The notes under the pieces were generated by a model. The model saw only the letters and a list, made by a program, of their open reading frames with translations, searched no databases and had not been told where the DNA came from. Made by a program: the position numbers and the translations under genes. Shown one piece after another: positions 48,387-56,587 of a DNA stretch of 64,000 bases. Location of the stretch: contig CALWAL010000003.1 in assembly GCA_944373145.1 (NCBI GenBank), positions 1-64,000 of the forward strand. The letters run 5' to 3'. This DNA is from an uncultured Bacilli bacterium. GTDB lineage: Bacteria > Bacillota_I > Bacilli_A > RF39 > UBA660. Each line of letters opens with the position of its first letter. The first letter of the stretch is position 1.

Positions 48387-50036
48387 ATGGACTTATATAC
48401 AGTTAGGAATAACATTATGAAAGGCATTCCCTTGCAAGAATTAAAATTAAGAGTATGTTTCTATGCAAGAGTATCAACGGATAAAGATGAGCAATTACAC
48501 TCTCTATCTGCTCAAGTATCTTTTTTTAATGATTATATAAGTAAAGTTCCTAACTGGCAGTTTATAGGTTCATATATTGATGAAGGTATTAGTGGCACAT
48601 CAGTTAATAAACGTGAAGAATTTTTAAAAATGATCGAAGATGCCAAAAAGCATAAATTTGATTTAATATTAACAAAAGAAATATCAAGATTTTCAAGAAG
48701 TACTTTAGACAGCATCAAATATACACAAGAGTTACTGCAAGATGGTGTTGGTGTCTATTTTTTAAATGATAATATTAATACTATCTTACCTGATTCTGAA
48801 CTTAGACTTACAATAATGTCTTCGATTGCTCAAGATGAAGTTAGAAAACTATCAGAAAGAGTATCTTTTGGCATGAAAAGAAGTATTGATAGTGGTACTG
48901 TGCTAGGTTGTTCTAATATCTATGGTTATGTAAAAGATAAAGGAAAATTAGTGATTGATGAAAAAGAGGCAGAAATGATTAAAATTATATTTGATAGATA
49001 TGCCAATACTACAGATGGTTTATCTAAAGTATCAAAGTATTTATATGAATTAGGTTACAAAAATAAAAAAGGTAAAAGAATAGATACAACAATACTAACT
49101 AGAATTATTGAAAACCCTAAATATAAAGGATACTATTGTGGCCATAAAACGAAAGTATTAGATTACCGTACTAAAAAGAAGAAAAAATTAAATGAATCGG
49201 ATTGGATTATTTATAAAGATAACGAAAATGTCCCACCGATAGTATCAGAAGAACTATGGGATAGAGCTAACAAAAAATTAAAGGAAAGGCAAGATAGTTT
49301 TACAAACAGGGCAGTAAATAAAAAAGTGTTTCAAAATAGATATACTTATTCCGGCAAAATTTACTGTGGTAGACATGGCTTAACTTATCATAGATCATCT
49401 GCTGGTAAAAGAAAAAATAATCCCGTATGGGAATGCCAAGTATACCGGAAAGAAAGTTTAAAGGGTTGCTCTAATCCTAGAGTATTTGAGTATGAATTAG
49501 ATATAGTTTTTAAAGATATGTTTAAAAAATTATTGAAACGAAGAAAGCATATTTTTGATGATATATTAAATGACTGTAAAAATTATTTAGAAACCAATAA
49601 TAATGAGTCTGAAATAAAAAATATAGAATCCAAAATTTTAATGTTTAATAATAAAAAAGATAAATTACTAGAACTTGTTATGGAGGAGTATTTATCTAAA
49701 GAGGACTATAAAAAACAGGTGGATTTAATTAATGAAGAAATAATTACTAATCAAAACAGATTAAATGAATTACAAAATAACAAGCAAGATAAAAACTATA
49801 TAGAAAATAAAATTAATGAACTAAAAGAAATGTTAGATAATTGTTTAACTGATGATGAGTGTTTCAGTGATGTATTTAATGAATTAATTGATAGAATCTA
49901 TGTTTATAAAGAAGAGAATAAAAAGATAAAACTAGATATTTATATAAAAACAGGAGAAAGCATAAATATATTCTCTGATAACTTGGATAGAAAGTTTCAT
50001 TTAATAGACGACGTTACAGCAAATTACGGCTGTTAG
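48387..50036 (+). CDS. Large serine recombinase (integrase/excisionase of the spoVD element)
   Basis: The 549-residue recombinase has the resolvase catalytic domain with YARVSTD (nucleophile Ser30), FDLILTKEISRFSRST near residue 91, and DEVRKLSERVSFGMKRSI near 151. A Recombinase domain follows (about 175-290). The zinc ribbon is YCGRHGLTYH...WECQ...GCSNP (about 325-370), and a coiled coil spans about 405-470. AGGAGGCG precedes the ATG. The stop codon at 50034-50036 lies beyond the crossover, in spoVD DNA. In the excised circle the frame would replace the last five residues (ANYGC) with 35 others, to 579 residues. It is the most likely enzyme for insertion and excision here. Confidence 0.95.
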   Translation: MDLYTVRNNIMKGIPLQELKLRVCFYARVSTDKDEQLHSLSAQVSFFNDYISKVPNWQFIGSYIDEGISGTSVNKREEFLKMIEDAKKHKFDLILTKEISRFSRSTLDSIKYTQELLQDGVGVYFLNDNINTILPDSELRLTIMSSIAQDEVRKLSERVSFGMKRSIDSGTVLGCSNIYGYVKDKGKLVIDEKEAEMIKIIFDRYANTTDGLSKVSKYLYELGYKNKKGKRIDTTILTRIIENPKYKGYYCGHKTKVLDYRTKKKKKLNESDWIIYKDNENVPPIVSEELWDRANKKLKERQDSFTNRAVNKKVFQNRYTYSGKIYCGRHGLTYHRSSAGKRKNNPVWECQVYRKESLKGCSNPRVFEYELDIVFKDMFKKLLKRRKHIFDDILNDCKNYLETNNNESEIKNIESKILMFNNKKDKLLELVMEEYLSKEDYKKQVDLINEEIITNQNRLNELQNNKQDKNYIENKINELKEMLDNCLTDDECFSDVFNELIDRIYVYKEENKKIKLDIYIKTGESINIFSDNLDRKFHLIDDVTANYGC

Positions 50037-50040
50037 CGCA
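49995..50040 (+). other. attR: right junction of the element in spoVD
   Basis: Element sequence ends ...TTTAATAGACGACGTTA at 50016. CA at 50017-50018 is the crossover, and spoVD resumes with GCAAATTACGGCTGTTAGC. Counting outward from CA, element positions 5-20 on this side match the complement of positions 5-20 on the attL side in 14 of 16 places. This is the two-fold symmetry of an attP site. Confidence 0.88.
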
Positions 50041-50679
50041 GCAATTAATGGGGGAATTCTTTATAAGCCTTATATTGTTTCAAGTTTAAATGATCCTGAA
50101 ACTAATCAGGTTATTTTAAAAAATGAACCAACAGTAGTGCGTAAAGTTATTAGTGAAACGACTAGTGAAAAAGTTAGATATGCTTTAGAAAGCGTAGTTG
50201 CTAATGGGACTGGACATAATGCATACATTGCGGGATATCGTGTTGGTGGTAAGACTGGTACTGCTCAGAAAGTTGAAGATGGTAAATATTTAGTAGGTAA
50301 TTATATAACTTCTTTTATTGGATTTATGCCAGCTGATGATCCTGAAATTGTTATTTATATTGCTGTTGATAATGCTAAAGGAGTTAGTCAATATGGAGGA
50401 ACTGTAGCAGCTCCATTAGCGCGTAATTTTCTACTTTCAGCAATTCCTATTTTAGGATTAGAATATGATGAAGAGGGAATGGATAAGGAGTATGTGTATC
50501 CAGATAAAAAATATTATACAATACCCGATGTATCCGGTTTAGAATTGAAAGATGCTTTAAAGCAATTAAAAAATTTTAAAGTTGAATATGAGGGAGAAGG
50601 TAAAGTAATAGAACAATCACCTAAAGCGGGAATTGATATTTATGAAGGAGAAACGATTCGTTTATATTTAAGTGAATAG
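50017..50679 (+). CDS. spoVD: SpoVD, C-terminal part (beyond the insertion)
   Basis: This fragment has no start of its own. In the rejoined frame it begins at CAG CAA ATT ACG GCT (QQITA). It carries the third transpeptidase motif KTGTAQ (Lys493 of the joined protein), MPADDPEIVIYIAVDNAKG, and one C-terminal PASTA domain (TIPDVSGLELKDALKQLKN...EGETIRLYLSE). A single PASTA domain is the SpoVD pattern. An internal GTG at 50137 could give a short open frame but would be non-functional. It is followed by a small membrane protein gene and mraY-spoVE. Confidence 0.92.
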   Translation, partial: QQITAVSAAINGGILYKPYIVSSLNDPETNQVILKNEPTVVRKVISETTSEKVRYALESVVANGTGHNAYIAGYRVGGKTGTAQKVEDGKYLVGNYITSFIGFMPADDPEIVIYIAVDNAKGVSQYGGTVAAPLARNFLLSAIPILGLEYDEEGMDKEYVYPDKKYYTIPDVSGLELKDALKQLKNFKVEYEGEGKVIEQSPKAGIDIYEGETIRLYLSE

Positions 50680-50811
50680 ATAAAATGTTGATACTATAAA
50701 TATTTATCTAAATGTTTATAAATAAAAAAGTTGAGTCAAAAATAAAAATTTTCTTGTTTTTTATCTTCTAAATTTGCTATAATGAGAGTGACAATGATAG
50801 GGGGAAATCAT

Positions 50812-51201
50812 ATGATTAAAAGGTTTATTGTCATTTTTATACTATTTGCTATGTTATTACCAGTAGCTATTCAGGCAGCCGATACAGGTTATAATAAAGA
50901 TGGTAATCGTAATATATTTGAAGATTTTTATTATCGTTTAGTTTTAAAAGATAGTGATGAAAGAGATTTTTATGATTATGTTTTATTTGCATCTTTAAAT
51001 GTGGGTTTGTTAATTGTTATGATTTTTCAAAATACGAAAACTTATATTGTGATGGTGCCAATTAATAATAAAGATGATAAAAATGATATAAATAAGTCTA
51101 ATAATAAGGAAGTTATTAAAGAAGATAAAAATAAGCCAAAAAAATATTATCATAAAAAAAAGCCTTATCAAAGAAAGAAAAAAATTGAAGATACGAACTA
51201 G
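50812..51201 (+). CDS. Unknown small membrane protein between spoVD and mraY
   Basis: The protein of about 129 residues has an N-terminal signal or membrane helix (KRFIVIFILFAMLLPVAI followed by QAADTG). A short extracytoplasmic segment (NIFEDFYYRLVLKDSDERDFYDY) leads to a second helix (VLFASLNVGLLIVMIF), and the tail is highly basic (KYYHKKKPYQRKKK). The ATG at 50812 follows AGGGGGAAATC; TATAAT at 50778-50783 is a likely -10. It lies inside the spoVD-mraY-spoVE block, so a role in spore-wall synthesis is possible but unproven. Confidence 0.65.
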   Translation: MIKRFIVIFILFAMLLPVAIQAADTGYNKDGNRNIFEDFYYRLVLKDSDERDFYDYVLFASLNVGLLIVMIFQNTKTYIVMVPINNKDDKNDINKSNNKEVIKEDKNKPKKYYHKKKPYQRKKKIEDTN

Positions 51202-51220
51202 TTTAAAGACTAGTTTTTTT
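51196..51220 (+). terminator. Terminator before mraY
   Basis: AACTAGT and ACTAGTT form a 7-bp stem with T7, overlapping the end of the upstream gene. Confidence 0.75.
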
Positions 51221-51268
51221 GTGTTTTCTTATAACTTTTATGAATATATTTATGTAGGAGGAATAATT

Positions 51269-52258
51269 ATGCTGATATTTATCAAATGTATTATGGTGTT
51301 AATGTTAGGATTATTCTTTTCTCTTATTATGGGACTTTTATTATTACCTATTTTAAAAGAAAAAAAATTAAAGCAAAATTTAAGTATTTATTTAGAGAGG
51401 AAACATAGCAGTAAAAAAGATATTCCAACATTTGGTGGATTAATCTTTATTATTCCAACTATTATTATTATGTATATTTTACTAATATTTCATAAAATTG
51501 AAATGACATATAATTTATTTATTTGTATGTTTACATTTATTGGGTATGGATTGATTGGGTTAATTGATGATTATTTAATTATTTCTCGCCATAATAATAA
51601 GGGATTATCTGAATCATCTAAATTGTTTCTCCAAGTTCTTTTAGCACTTTTAATTTTTTATTTTTTCTTAAAGTCTGGTAATGAGCCATTATTATGGATT
51701 CATTCTTTAAATTTTAAACTGAACATTGGATGGTTATATGGATTATTTATTCTTTTGGTTCTTGTTAGTACGAGCAATGCTGTTAATATTACAGATGGAC
51801 TTGATGGTTTGGCTAGCGGTTTATCAATAATTGCTTTTGCCACTTTTGGGGTCATTACAACGACTACGGGCTGGCTTGAAGGATATGAAAGTATTAGTTT
51901 ATTTATTTTTACTTTAACCGGATCTTTAATAGGCTTTCTTTTCTTTAATGCTAATCCTGCCAAAGTCTTTATGGGTGATACTGGATCTTTATCACTTGGT
52001 GCTACTTTAGGAATTGTTGCTATTTTAACTCGGCACGAATTATTATTAATTGTAATTGGGTTTGTCTTTGTTATAGAAACATTGACTTGCATTATTCAGC
52101 GTTTTTATTATAAATTGACAAAAAAAAGATTATTTCCAATAACCCCAATTCATCATACTTTTGAAAGATATTTAGCTGAAAGAGAAGTAGTAAAAATATT
52201 TTGGATTATTGGACTTTTTACTTCACTTTTAGCACTCATATATGGGGTGTGGTTATGA
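51269..52258 (+). CDS. mraY: Phospho-N-acetylmuramoyl-pentapeptide transferase MraY
   Basis: MraY makes lipid I by joining the UDP-MurNAc-pentapeptide sugar to undecaprenyl phosphate in the membrane. The 329-residue protein has about ten membrane segments. The family motifs are KKDIPTFGGLIF near residue 50, GLIDDYLIISRHNNKGLS near 102, NAVNITDGLDGLASGL near 170 and FMGDTGSLSLGATLG near 235. ITPIHHTFE is close to the C-terminus. The ATG at 51269 follows AGGAGG. The ATGA overlap with spoVE indicates coupling. Confidence 0.95.
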   Translation: MLIFIKCIMVLMLGLFFSLIMGLLLLPILKEKKLKQNLSIYLERKHSSKKDIPTFGGLIFIIPTIIIMYILLIFHKIEMTYNLFICMFTFIGYGLIGLIDDYLIISRHNNKGLSESSKLFLQVLLALLIFYFFLKSGNEPLLWIHSLNFKLNIGWLYGLFILLVLVSTSNAVNITDGLDGLASGLSIIAFATFGVITTTTGWLEGYESISLFIFTLTGSLIGFLFFNANPAKVFMGDTGSLSLGATLGIVAILTRHELLLIVIGFVFVIETLTCIIQRFYYKLTKKRLFPITPIHHTFERYLAEREVVKIFWIIGLFTSLLALIYGVWL

Positions 52259-53319
52259 AAAAAGGTATAGAATGGACATTAGTTATTAGTATTATTTTAC
52301 TAGGCATTTTTGGCCTTATCATGATTTATTCAGCTTCATACATTTGGGCAGAATATAAGTATGACGATGCTTTAAAATATGTTAAAAATCAAGGCTTGTT
52401 TTTGATTGTTGGCTTATTTTTAATGTTTGCTATTAGTAAAATAGATTATTATCATTATTATAATAAATCCAAAATAATTATTATTGGATGTATTGTTTTA
52501 TTACTTCTTGTTTTAATACCTGGAGTGGGAACCGTTCGTAATGGTAGTCGTAGTTGGTTTGGAATTGGCTCTTTTGGTATTCAGCCAAGTGAATTCACAA
52601 AATTAGGATTAATTATTTTTACAGCAAAATATTTAACTAATCATAAAAAAATAATGCCAGTTTTAATTTTAACTTTACTAATATTTGGTATTATAATGTT
52701 TCAACCTGATTTTGGGACCGGTACAATAATTGTAATGTCAATTATGGGAATGTTATTTGCAAGTGGAAAAATGAGTTACAAATTTATTTTTCGTATGATT
52801 ATTCTTGGAATTGCGGGTGTTACCGGCTTAATTATTATTGCGCCATATCGTCTAGCACGTATTTTATCTTTTTTAAATCCGTGGAGTGATCCACTGGGCT
52901 CTGGTTTTCAAATTATTCAATCATTGTATGCAATAGGACCCGGAGGTTTATTTGGCCTGGGTTTTGGCAATTCAATTCAAAAACATTTTTATTTGCCGGA
53001 ACCACAAACTGATTTTATTTTTTCAATAATTAGTGAAGAATTTGGCTTTTTGGGAATTTTAATTATTTCCACTCTATTTATTACAATAATTGTACTTGGT
53101 TTTCGTATTGCTTTAAATTGTGAAGAATCTTTCGGGAAATATTTATGTTTTGGAATTATTTTTGGTTTTGCTTTTCAAACTTTAATGAATTTAATGGTAG
53201 TAGTAGGATTAATTCCGGTTACAGGAGTAACATTACCATTTCTTTCTTATGGTGGTTCTAGCTTACTTATTACTATGTGTAGTATGGGAGTTGTATTAAA
53301 TATAAGCAGATATGTTTAA
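52255..53319 (+). CDS. spoVE: SpoVE (FtsW/RodA/SpoVE-family glycan polymerase)
   Basis: This SEDS-family peptidoglycan polymerase has about ten membrane segments in 354 residues. Motifs include LGIFGLIMIYSASYIWAEYKY, the invariant IQPSEFTKLGLIIFTAKYL, FQPDFGTG, and SGFQIIQSLYAIGPGGLFGLG. PVTGVTLPFLSYGGSSLL is near the C-terminus. The split transpeptidase gene, mraY and this gene repeat the Bacillus spoVD-mraY-spoVE order (murE and murD absent), so SpoVE is the best call. FtsW is the alternative. SpoVE pairs with SpoVD in cortex synthesis. Confidence 0.8.
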   Translation: MKKGIEWTLVISIILLGIFGLIMIYSASYIWAEYKYDDALKYVKNQGLFLIVGLFLMFAISKIDYYHYYNKSKIIIIGCIVLLLLVLIPGVGTVRNGSRSWFGIGSFGIQPSEFTKLGLIIFTAKYLTNHKKIMPVLILTLLIFGIIMFQPDFGTGTIIVMSIMGMLFASGKMSYKFIFRMIILGIAGVTGLIIIAPYRLARILSFLNPWSDPLGSGFQIIQSLYAIGPGGLFGLGFGNSIQKHFYLPEPQTDFIFSIISEEFGFLGILIISTLFITIIVLGFRIALNCEESFGKYLCFGIIFGFAFQTLMNLMVVVGLIPVTGVTLPFLSYGGSSLLITMCSMGVVLNISRYV

Positions 53320-53417
53320 AAGTATATTAAAATTGTGTTATAATCTAAATATAGATAGAGCAGGACTTGTATTTAAATAAATTGTTGAAAACAAATATAA
53401 GTGTATAAGGTGAATTT

Positions 53418-55274
53418 ATGGAAGTTTATATTAATGATGTTTCTTTTACTATAAAAATGATTGAACAGTTGGAACAAGGTAATAAGTATAAAGTATCTAT
53501 AAAGATACCTATGAGTTATGGGTGGATAGATTCAATATATTACCATATTGAAAACAGTAGTTGCCAAAATTCTTTTCGTTTAGAGCATCAAAAAAATGAG
53601 GATGGTTATTGTTATTTTGATAGTGAAATTTTTTTAAAGAGTAGTGCTTTATATCGCTATTATTTTTCTTATAATGTTAACGGTAAAACTAAATTTGTAA
53701 AAAACACTAATCAAAATCAAGAGAATACTATTGATGCATCCGAAATGTGGAAAATGAGTGTTAATTTTAGTGTTCCAAAGTGGGCTCAAGGAAAAATTAT
53801 GTATCATATTTTTGTTGACCGATTTTATCGTGGTAGTACTAAACCCATGCCAGAGATGTTAAGAAGGCATATACATAAATCTTGGAATGAAGATGTTAAA
53901 ATAGGACCTGATGAAAACAATATTTGGAATAATGATTTTTTTGGTGGAGATTTGCGAGGAATTATCGACAAATTAGATTATATAAAATCATTAGGAGTTA
54001 GCATTTTATATTTGAGCCCAATTGTTTATAGTCAGTCTAATCATCGCTATGATACGGCTGATTATGAAAGAGTAGATCCTTATGTAGGGCAAAATGGAGA
54101 TTTAAAATTATTATGTGATGAAGCCCATAAAAGAGGAATGAAGGTAATTTTAGATGCTGTTTTTAATCATACTGGTAACGATAGTAAATATTTTAATGAA
54201 TATAATACTTTTGATGAATTAGGCGCATATCAAAGTTCTTCTTCACCGTATGCTTCTTTTTACAAGCATGAATTTGTTGATGGGTCCTCAACTTTTGCTT
54301 ATTGGTGGGGAATGAAAAATCTACCTGTTTGTGATGGCAATTCCATAACATGGCAAGAATATATAACTGGACCTAATGGAATTATTGATCAATGGTTTAG
54401 ATTAGGGATAGACGGATTGAGACTTGATGTAGCTGATGAATTAACGGATGAATTCATTGAACTTATAAAAAAAGCGGTTATTAGAAATAAAAAAGATGGA
54501 TTTATTATTGGTGAAGTTTGGAAAAATCCGATGCGCATGAATCGAGGTTATTTAGAAAATGGCAATGGAATGCATACTGTTATGAATTATAGTTTTATTA
54601 GTTCGCTATTGAAATATTTTCGTTATGGTGATATTGAAGATTTAATCAATAAAGTAAAAGAAATTCAAACAGAATATCCAGATCAAACAATATTTTCAGC
54701 AATGAATTTTACTTCAACTCATGATATTACTAGGGCAATTAATCAGTGGGATAATTCTATATTTGATTGTTATGGTGAATGGCCTTGGAATTTATTAAAT
54801 GATAGTCATGAGTTTTGTCGACGATACCAGTTGACTGAAGAACAGTATAAAATAGCAAAAAATATCTATATGGCGTATATTTTTGCTTTATCCTTTATGC
54901 CAGGAAATTTATCGATTTTTTATGGTGATGAAGTTGGTATTCAAGGTATAGGAAATCTCAACAATCGTAAACCGTTTCCGTGGGATAATTTGGATAATAA
55001 ATTGTTAGATTTTTTTAGGTTTATTGGCTATATTAGAAATAATGAGAAGTTTTTAGAACAAGCAAATTTTAGATTAAGCAATGCAAGTAATAATATATTA
55101 TCTTTCGAGAGAATAAACGGTGAAGAACAAGCTTTTATAGCTATTAATCGAACAAATCAAGAACAATTATTTTATGTTCCAAGCGATTATCAAGAAGCAG
55201 AAAAGGTATATACTTTGAAAAAATCTAGGCCTGGTTTATTAGCACCTTATGGGGGTATTGCTATAAAGAAATAA
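53418..55274 (+). CDS. GH13 alpha-glucan hydrolase (neopullulanase/cyclomaltodextrinase-like)
   Basis: The 618-residue enzyme has an N-terminal beta domain of about 130 residues (CBM34-like). The GH13 barrel follows, with VFNHTG near 252, the nucleophile GLRLDVADE (Asp337), the acid/base GEVWKN (Glu366) and the third acid TSTHD (Asp436). MYHIFVDRFYRG near residue 129 opens the barrel. A C-terminal beta domain is present. There is no signal peptide, so it probably acts in the cytoplasm on maltodextrins, cyclodextrin or pullulan fragments. A TATAAT near 53339-53344 may be its -10. It is alone in its transcript. Confidence 0.9.
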   Translation: MEVYINDVSFTIKMIEQLEQGNKYKVSIKIPMSYGWIDSIYYHIENSSCQNSFRLEHQKNEDGYCYFDSEIFLKSSALYRYYFSYNVNGKTKFVKNTNQNQENTIDASEMWKMSVNFSVPKWAQGKIMYHIFVDRFYRGSTKPMPEMLRRHIHKSWNEDVKIGPDENNIWNNDFFGGDLRGIIDKLDYIKSLGVSILYLSPIVYSQSNHRYDTADYERVDPYVGQNGDLKLLCDEAHKRGMKVILDAVFNHTGNDSKYFNEYNTFDELGAYQSSSSPYASFYKHEFVDGSSTFAYWWGMKNLPVCDGNSITWQEYITGPNGIIDQWFRLGIDGLRLDVADELTDEFIELIKKAVIRNKKDGFIIGEVWKNPMRMNRGYLENGNGMHTVMNYSFISSLLKYFRYGDIEDLINKVKEIQTEYPDQTIFSAMNFTSTHDITRAINQWDNSIFDCYGEWPWNLLNDSHEFCRRYQLTEEQYKIAKNIYMAYIFALSFMPGNLSIFYGDEVGIQGIGNLNNRKPFPWDNLDNKLLDFFRFIGYIRNNEKFLEQANFRLSNASNNILSFERINGEEQAFIAINRTNQEQLFYVPSDYQEAEKVYTLKKSRPGLLAPYGGIAIKK

Positions 55275-55276
55275 GT

Positions 55277-55303
55277 AAACAATCTTAACGATTGTTTTTA
55301 TTT
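55277..55303 (+). terminator. Terminator after the GH13 gene
   Basis: AAACAATC and GATTGTTT form an 8-bp stem followed by TTATTTTT. Confidence 0.8.
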
Positions 55304-55342
55304 TTATTTAAATATGTTAGAATAAATAATGGGAGTGATAAT

Positions 55343-55927
55343 ATGAAAATACCATTAACTTTTCAAGTTACAGAATATGATTGTGGAACAACATCTTTGT
55401 TGAATGCTTTAATATATTTATTTGATCGGGAAGATATTCCCGTTGCTTTACTTAAAGCAATTTATAAATATACATTAGATGCTGAAGGTAGCAGTGGAGT
55501 TATAGGCGAAGCTGGGACCTCGAGAAATGCTATCGATAAGCTTTCTTATTGGATTGATAATTATTCTAAAAAGTTTGACTTTAATCTTTCTTGTACAGTT
55601 TTAGAAAAAGAAGAAGTAACTGAAAATAAGATTATAGAATGTTTAAACAAGGGTGGATGTGTTTTGGCACGCTGTTATCAAGAAACGGAACATTATGTAT
55701 TAATTACAAAATTGGATGATAATTTAGCATATATTTTTGACCCTTATTATGTTGAAGAAGATTATTATTATAAAGATGAAGAAGTAGCGGTTGTATTGAA
55801 TCAATTATTTACACATAATCGTGTAGTAAAGAAAGAACGCTTATTTAATGAAGAACATAAAGATTTTTCTCTAATGGAAAAAGAAAAAAGAGAAGTTGTT
55901 CTGATTAATAGAACAGTTGCCAGTTAA
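55343..55927 (+). CDS. C39-peptidase-like papain-fold protein
   Basis: The 194-residue protein has a papain-like layout. PLTFQVTEYDCGTTSLLNAL carries the probable nucleophile Cys14, TEHYVLITKL carries His117, and YIFDPYY carries Asp133. This matches stand-alone peptidase C39-like proteins rather than ABC-fused bacteriocin processing proteases. No signal peptide is visible. GGGAGTGA precedes the ATG at 55343. The stop touches the start of the SanA-like gene, so they are co-translated. Substrate unknown. Confidence 0.72.
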   Translation: MKIPLTFQVTEYDCGTTSLLNALIYLFDREDIPVALLKAIYKYTLDAEGSSGVIGEAGTSRNAIDKLSYWIDNYSKKFDFNLSCTVLEKEEVTENKIIECLNKGGCVLARCYQETEHYVLITKLDDNLAYIFDPYYVEEDYYYKDEEVAVVLNQLFTHNRVVKKERLFNEEHKDFSLMEKEKREVVLINRTVAS

Positions 55928-56584
55928 ATGAAAAAGTTGTTGAAATATATAATTTTATGTTTTATTTCTTTATTTATAATATTAATGGCTTTAAATTTTT
56001 ATGTGATTTTCTCAACTAAAAATAATATTGTAAGTATTAATTTCAATGCTGATAATATAGAATGTATTGTTGTTTTAGGAGCGGGTATTTGGGGAGATGA
56101 ACCAAGTCCAATGTTGCGTGATAGATTAGATACGGCGATTGAACTTTATATGAATGGGATTTCTAATAAAATTATTATGAGTGGCGATCATGGACAAGAT
56201 GATTATGATGAGGTTAACGTTATGAAAGATTATGCAATATTACATGGGGTTCCATCTGAAGATATTTTTATGGATCATGCTGGTTTTTCAACTTATGACA
56301 GTATATATCGCGCTAAGGAAATATTTGGTGTTGATAAGATGGTTATAGTTAGTCAGGAATACCATTTATATCGTGCTTTATATATAGCTAAGACTTTAGG
56401 TATTGAAGCATACGGGGTAAATGCTGATAAAAAAGAATATAAAGGTCAGTGGTATCGTGAATTAAGAGAAATTTTAGCACGCAATAAAGATATTGTGAAA
56501 ACAATATTTAAACCAGAGCCAATATATTTAGGCGATAAGATTTTGATTAGTGGTGATGGAAATATTACCAATGATAAGGAGTAG
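55928..56584 (+). CDS. SanA/YdcF-like DUF218 membrane protein
   Basis: The 218-residue protein has one N-terminal membrane helix (residues 6-25). A DUF218 domain follows: CIVVLGAGIWGDEPSPMLRDRLDTAIELY near 43, IIMSGDHGQDDYDEVNVM near 80, and VSQEYHLYRALYIAKTLGI near 139. The C-terminal LREILARNKDIV is typical of the SanA branch (vancomycin-sensitivity, envelope-barrier related). It likely acts outside the membrane on an envelope precursor. It is coupled to the C39-like gene and lies three bases before the next gene. Confidence 0.85.
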   Translation: MKKLLKYIILCFISLFIILMALNFYVIFSTKNNIVSINFNADNIECIVVLGAGIWGDEPSPMLRDRLDTAIELYMNGISNKIIMSGDHGQDDYDEVNVMKDYAILHGVPSEDIFMDHAGFSTYDSIYRAKEIFGVDKMVIVSQEYHLYRALYIAKTLGIEAYGVNADKKEYKGQWYRELREILARNKDIVKTIFKPEPIYLGDKILISGDGNITNDKE

Positions 56585-56587
56585 AAA

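Larger units (their letters stand above)
39572..50016 (+). mobile_element. 10.4-kb serine-recombinase element interrupting spoVD (putative sporulation intervening sequence)
   Basis: The element is 10,445 bp counting one CA. It contains, in order, an ABC exporter (ATPase plus two permeases), an alpha/beta hydrolase, an AbiE toxin-antitoxin pair, a peptidase-E-like gene, a repeat- and hairpin-rich non-coding region, an HTH protein and an unknown protein. An attenuator, a 68-residue protein and a large serine recombinase end it. Most genes point the same way as spoVD. It prefers ATA and AGA codons more than the flanking genes. No relaxase or phage structural gene is present, so it is not a complete conjugative element or phage. 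Confidence 0.92.

Noticed and set aside
39572-50016. Element as a prophage or complete conjugative element
   Set aside because: No capsid, tail, terminase, relaxase or type IV secretion genes are present; only recombination, cargo and maintenance genes are seen.
39561-50020. Crossover at the longer shared word ACAGC (39563-39567 and 50016-50020)
   Set aside because: Joining there reads GTA ACA GCA AAT TAC GGC TGT TAG, an immediate stop, and does not restore spoVD; it also lacks the symmetrical arms seen around CA.
50137-50679. The 180-codon frame from GTG 50137 as an independent PASTA/transpeptidase gene
   Set aside because: The homology extends upstream to 50017 in the same frame, there is no ribosome site at the GTG, and it lacks the catalytic serine; it is the 3' part of spoVD.
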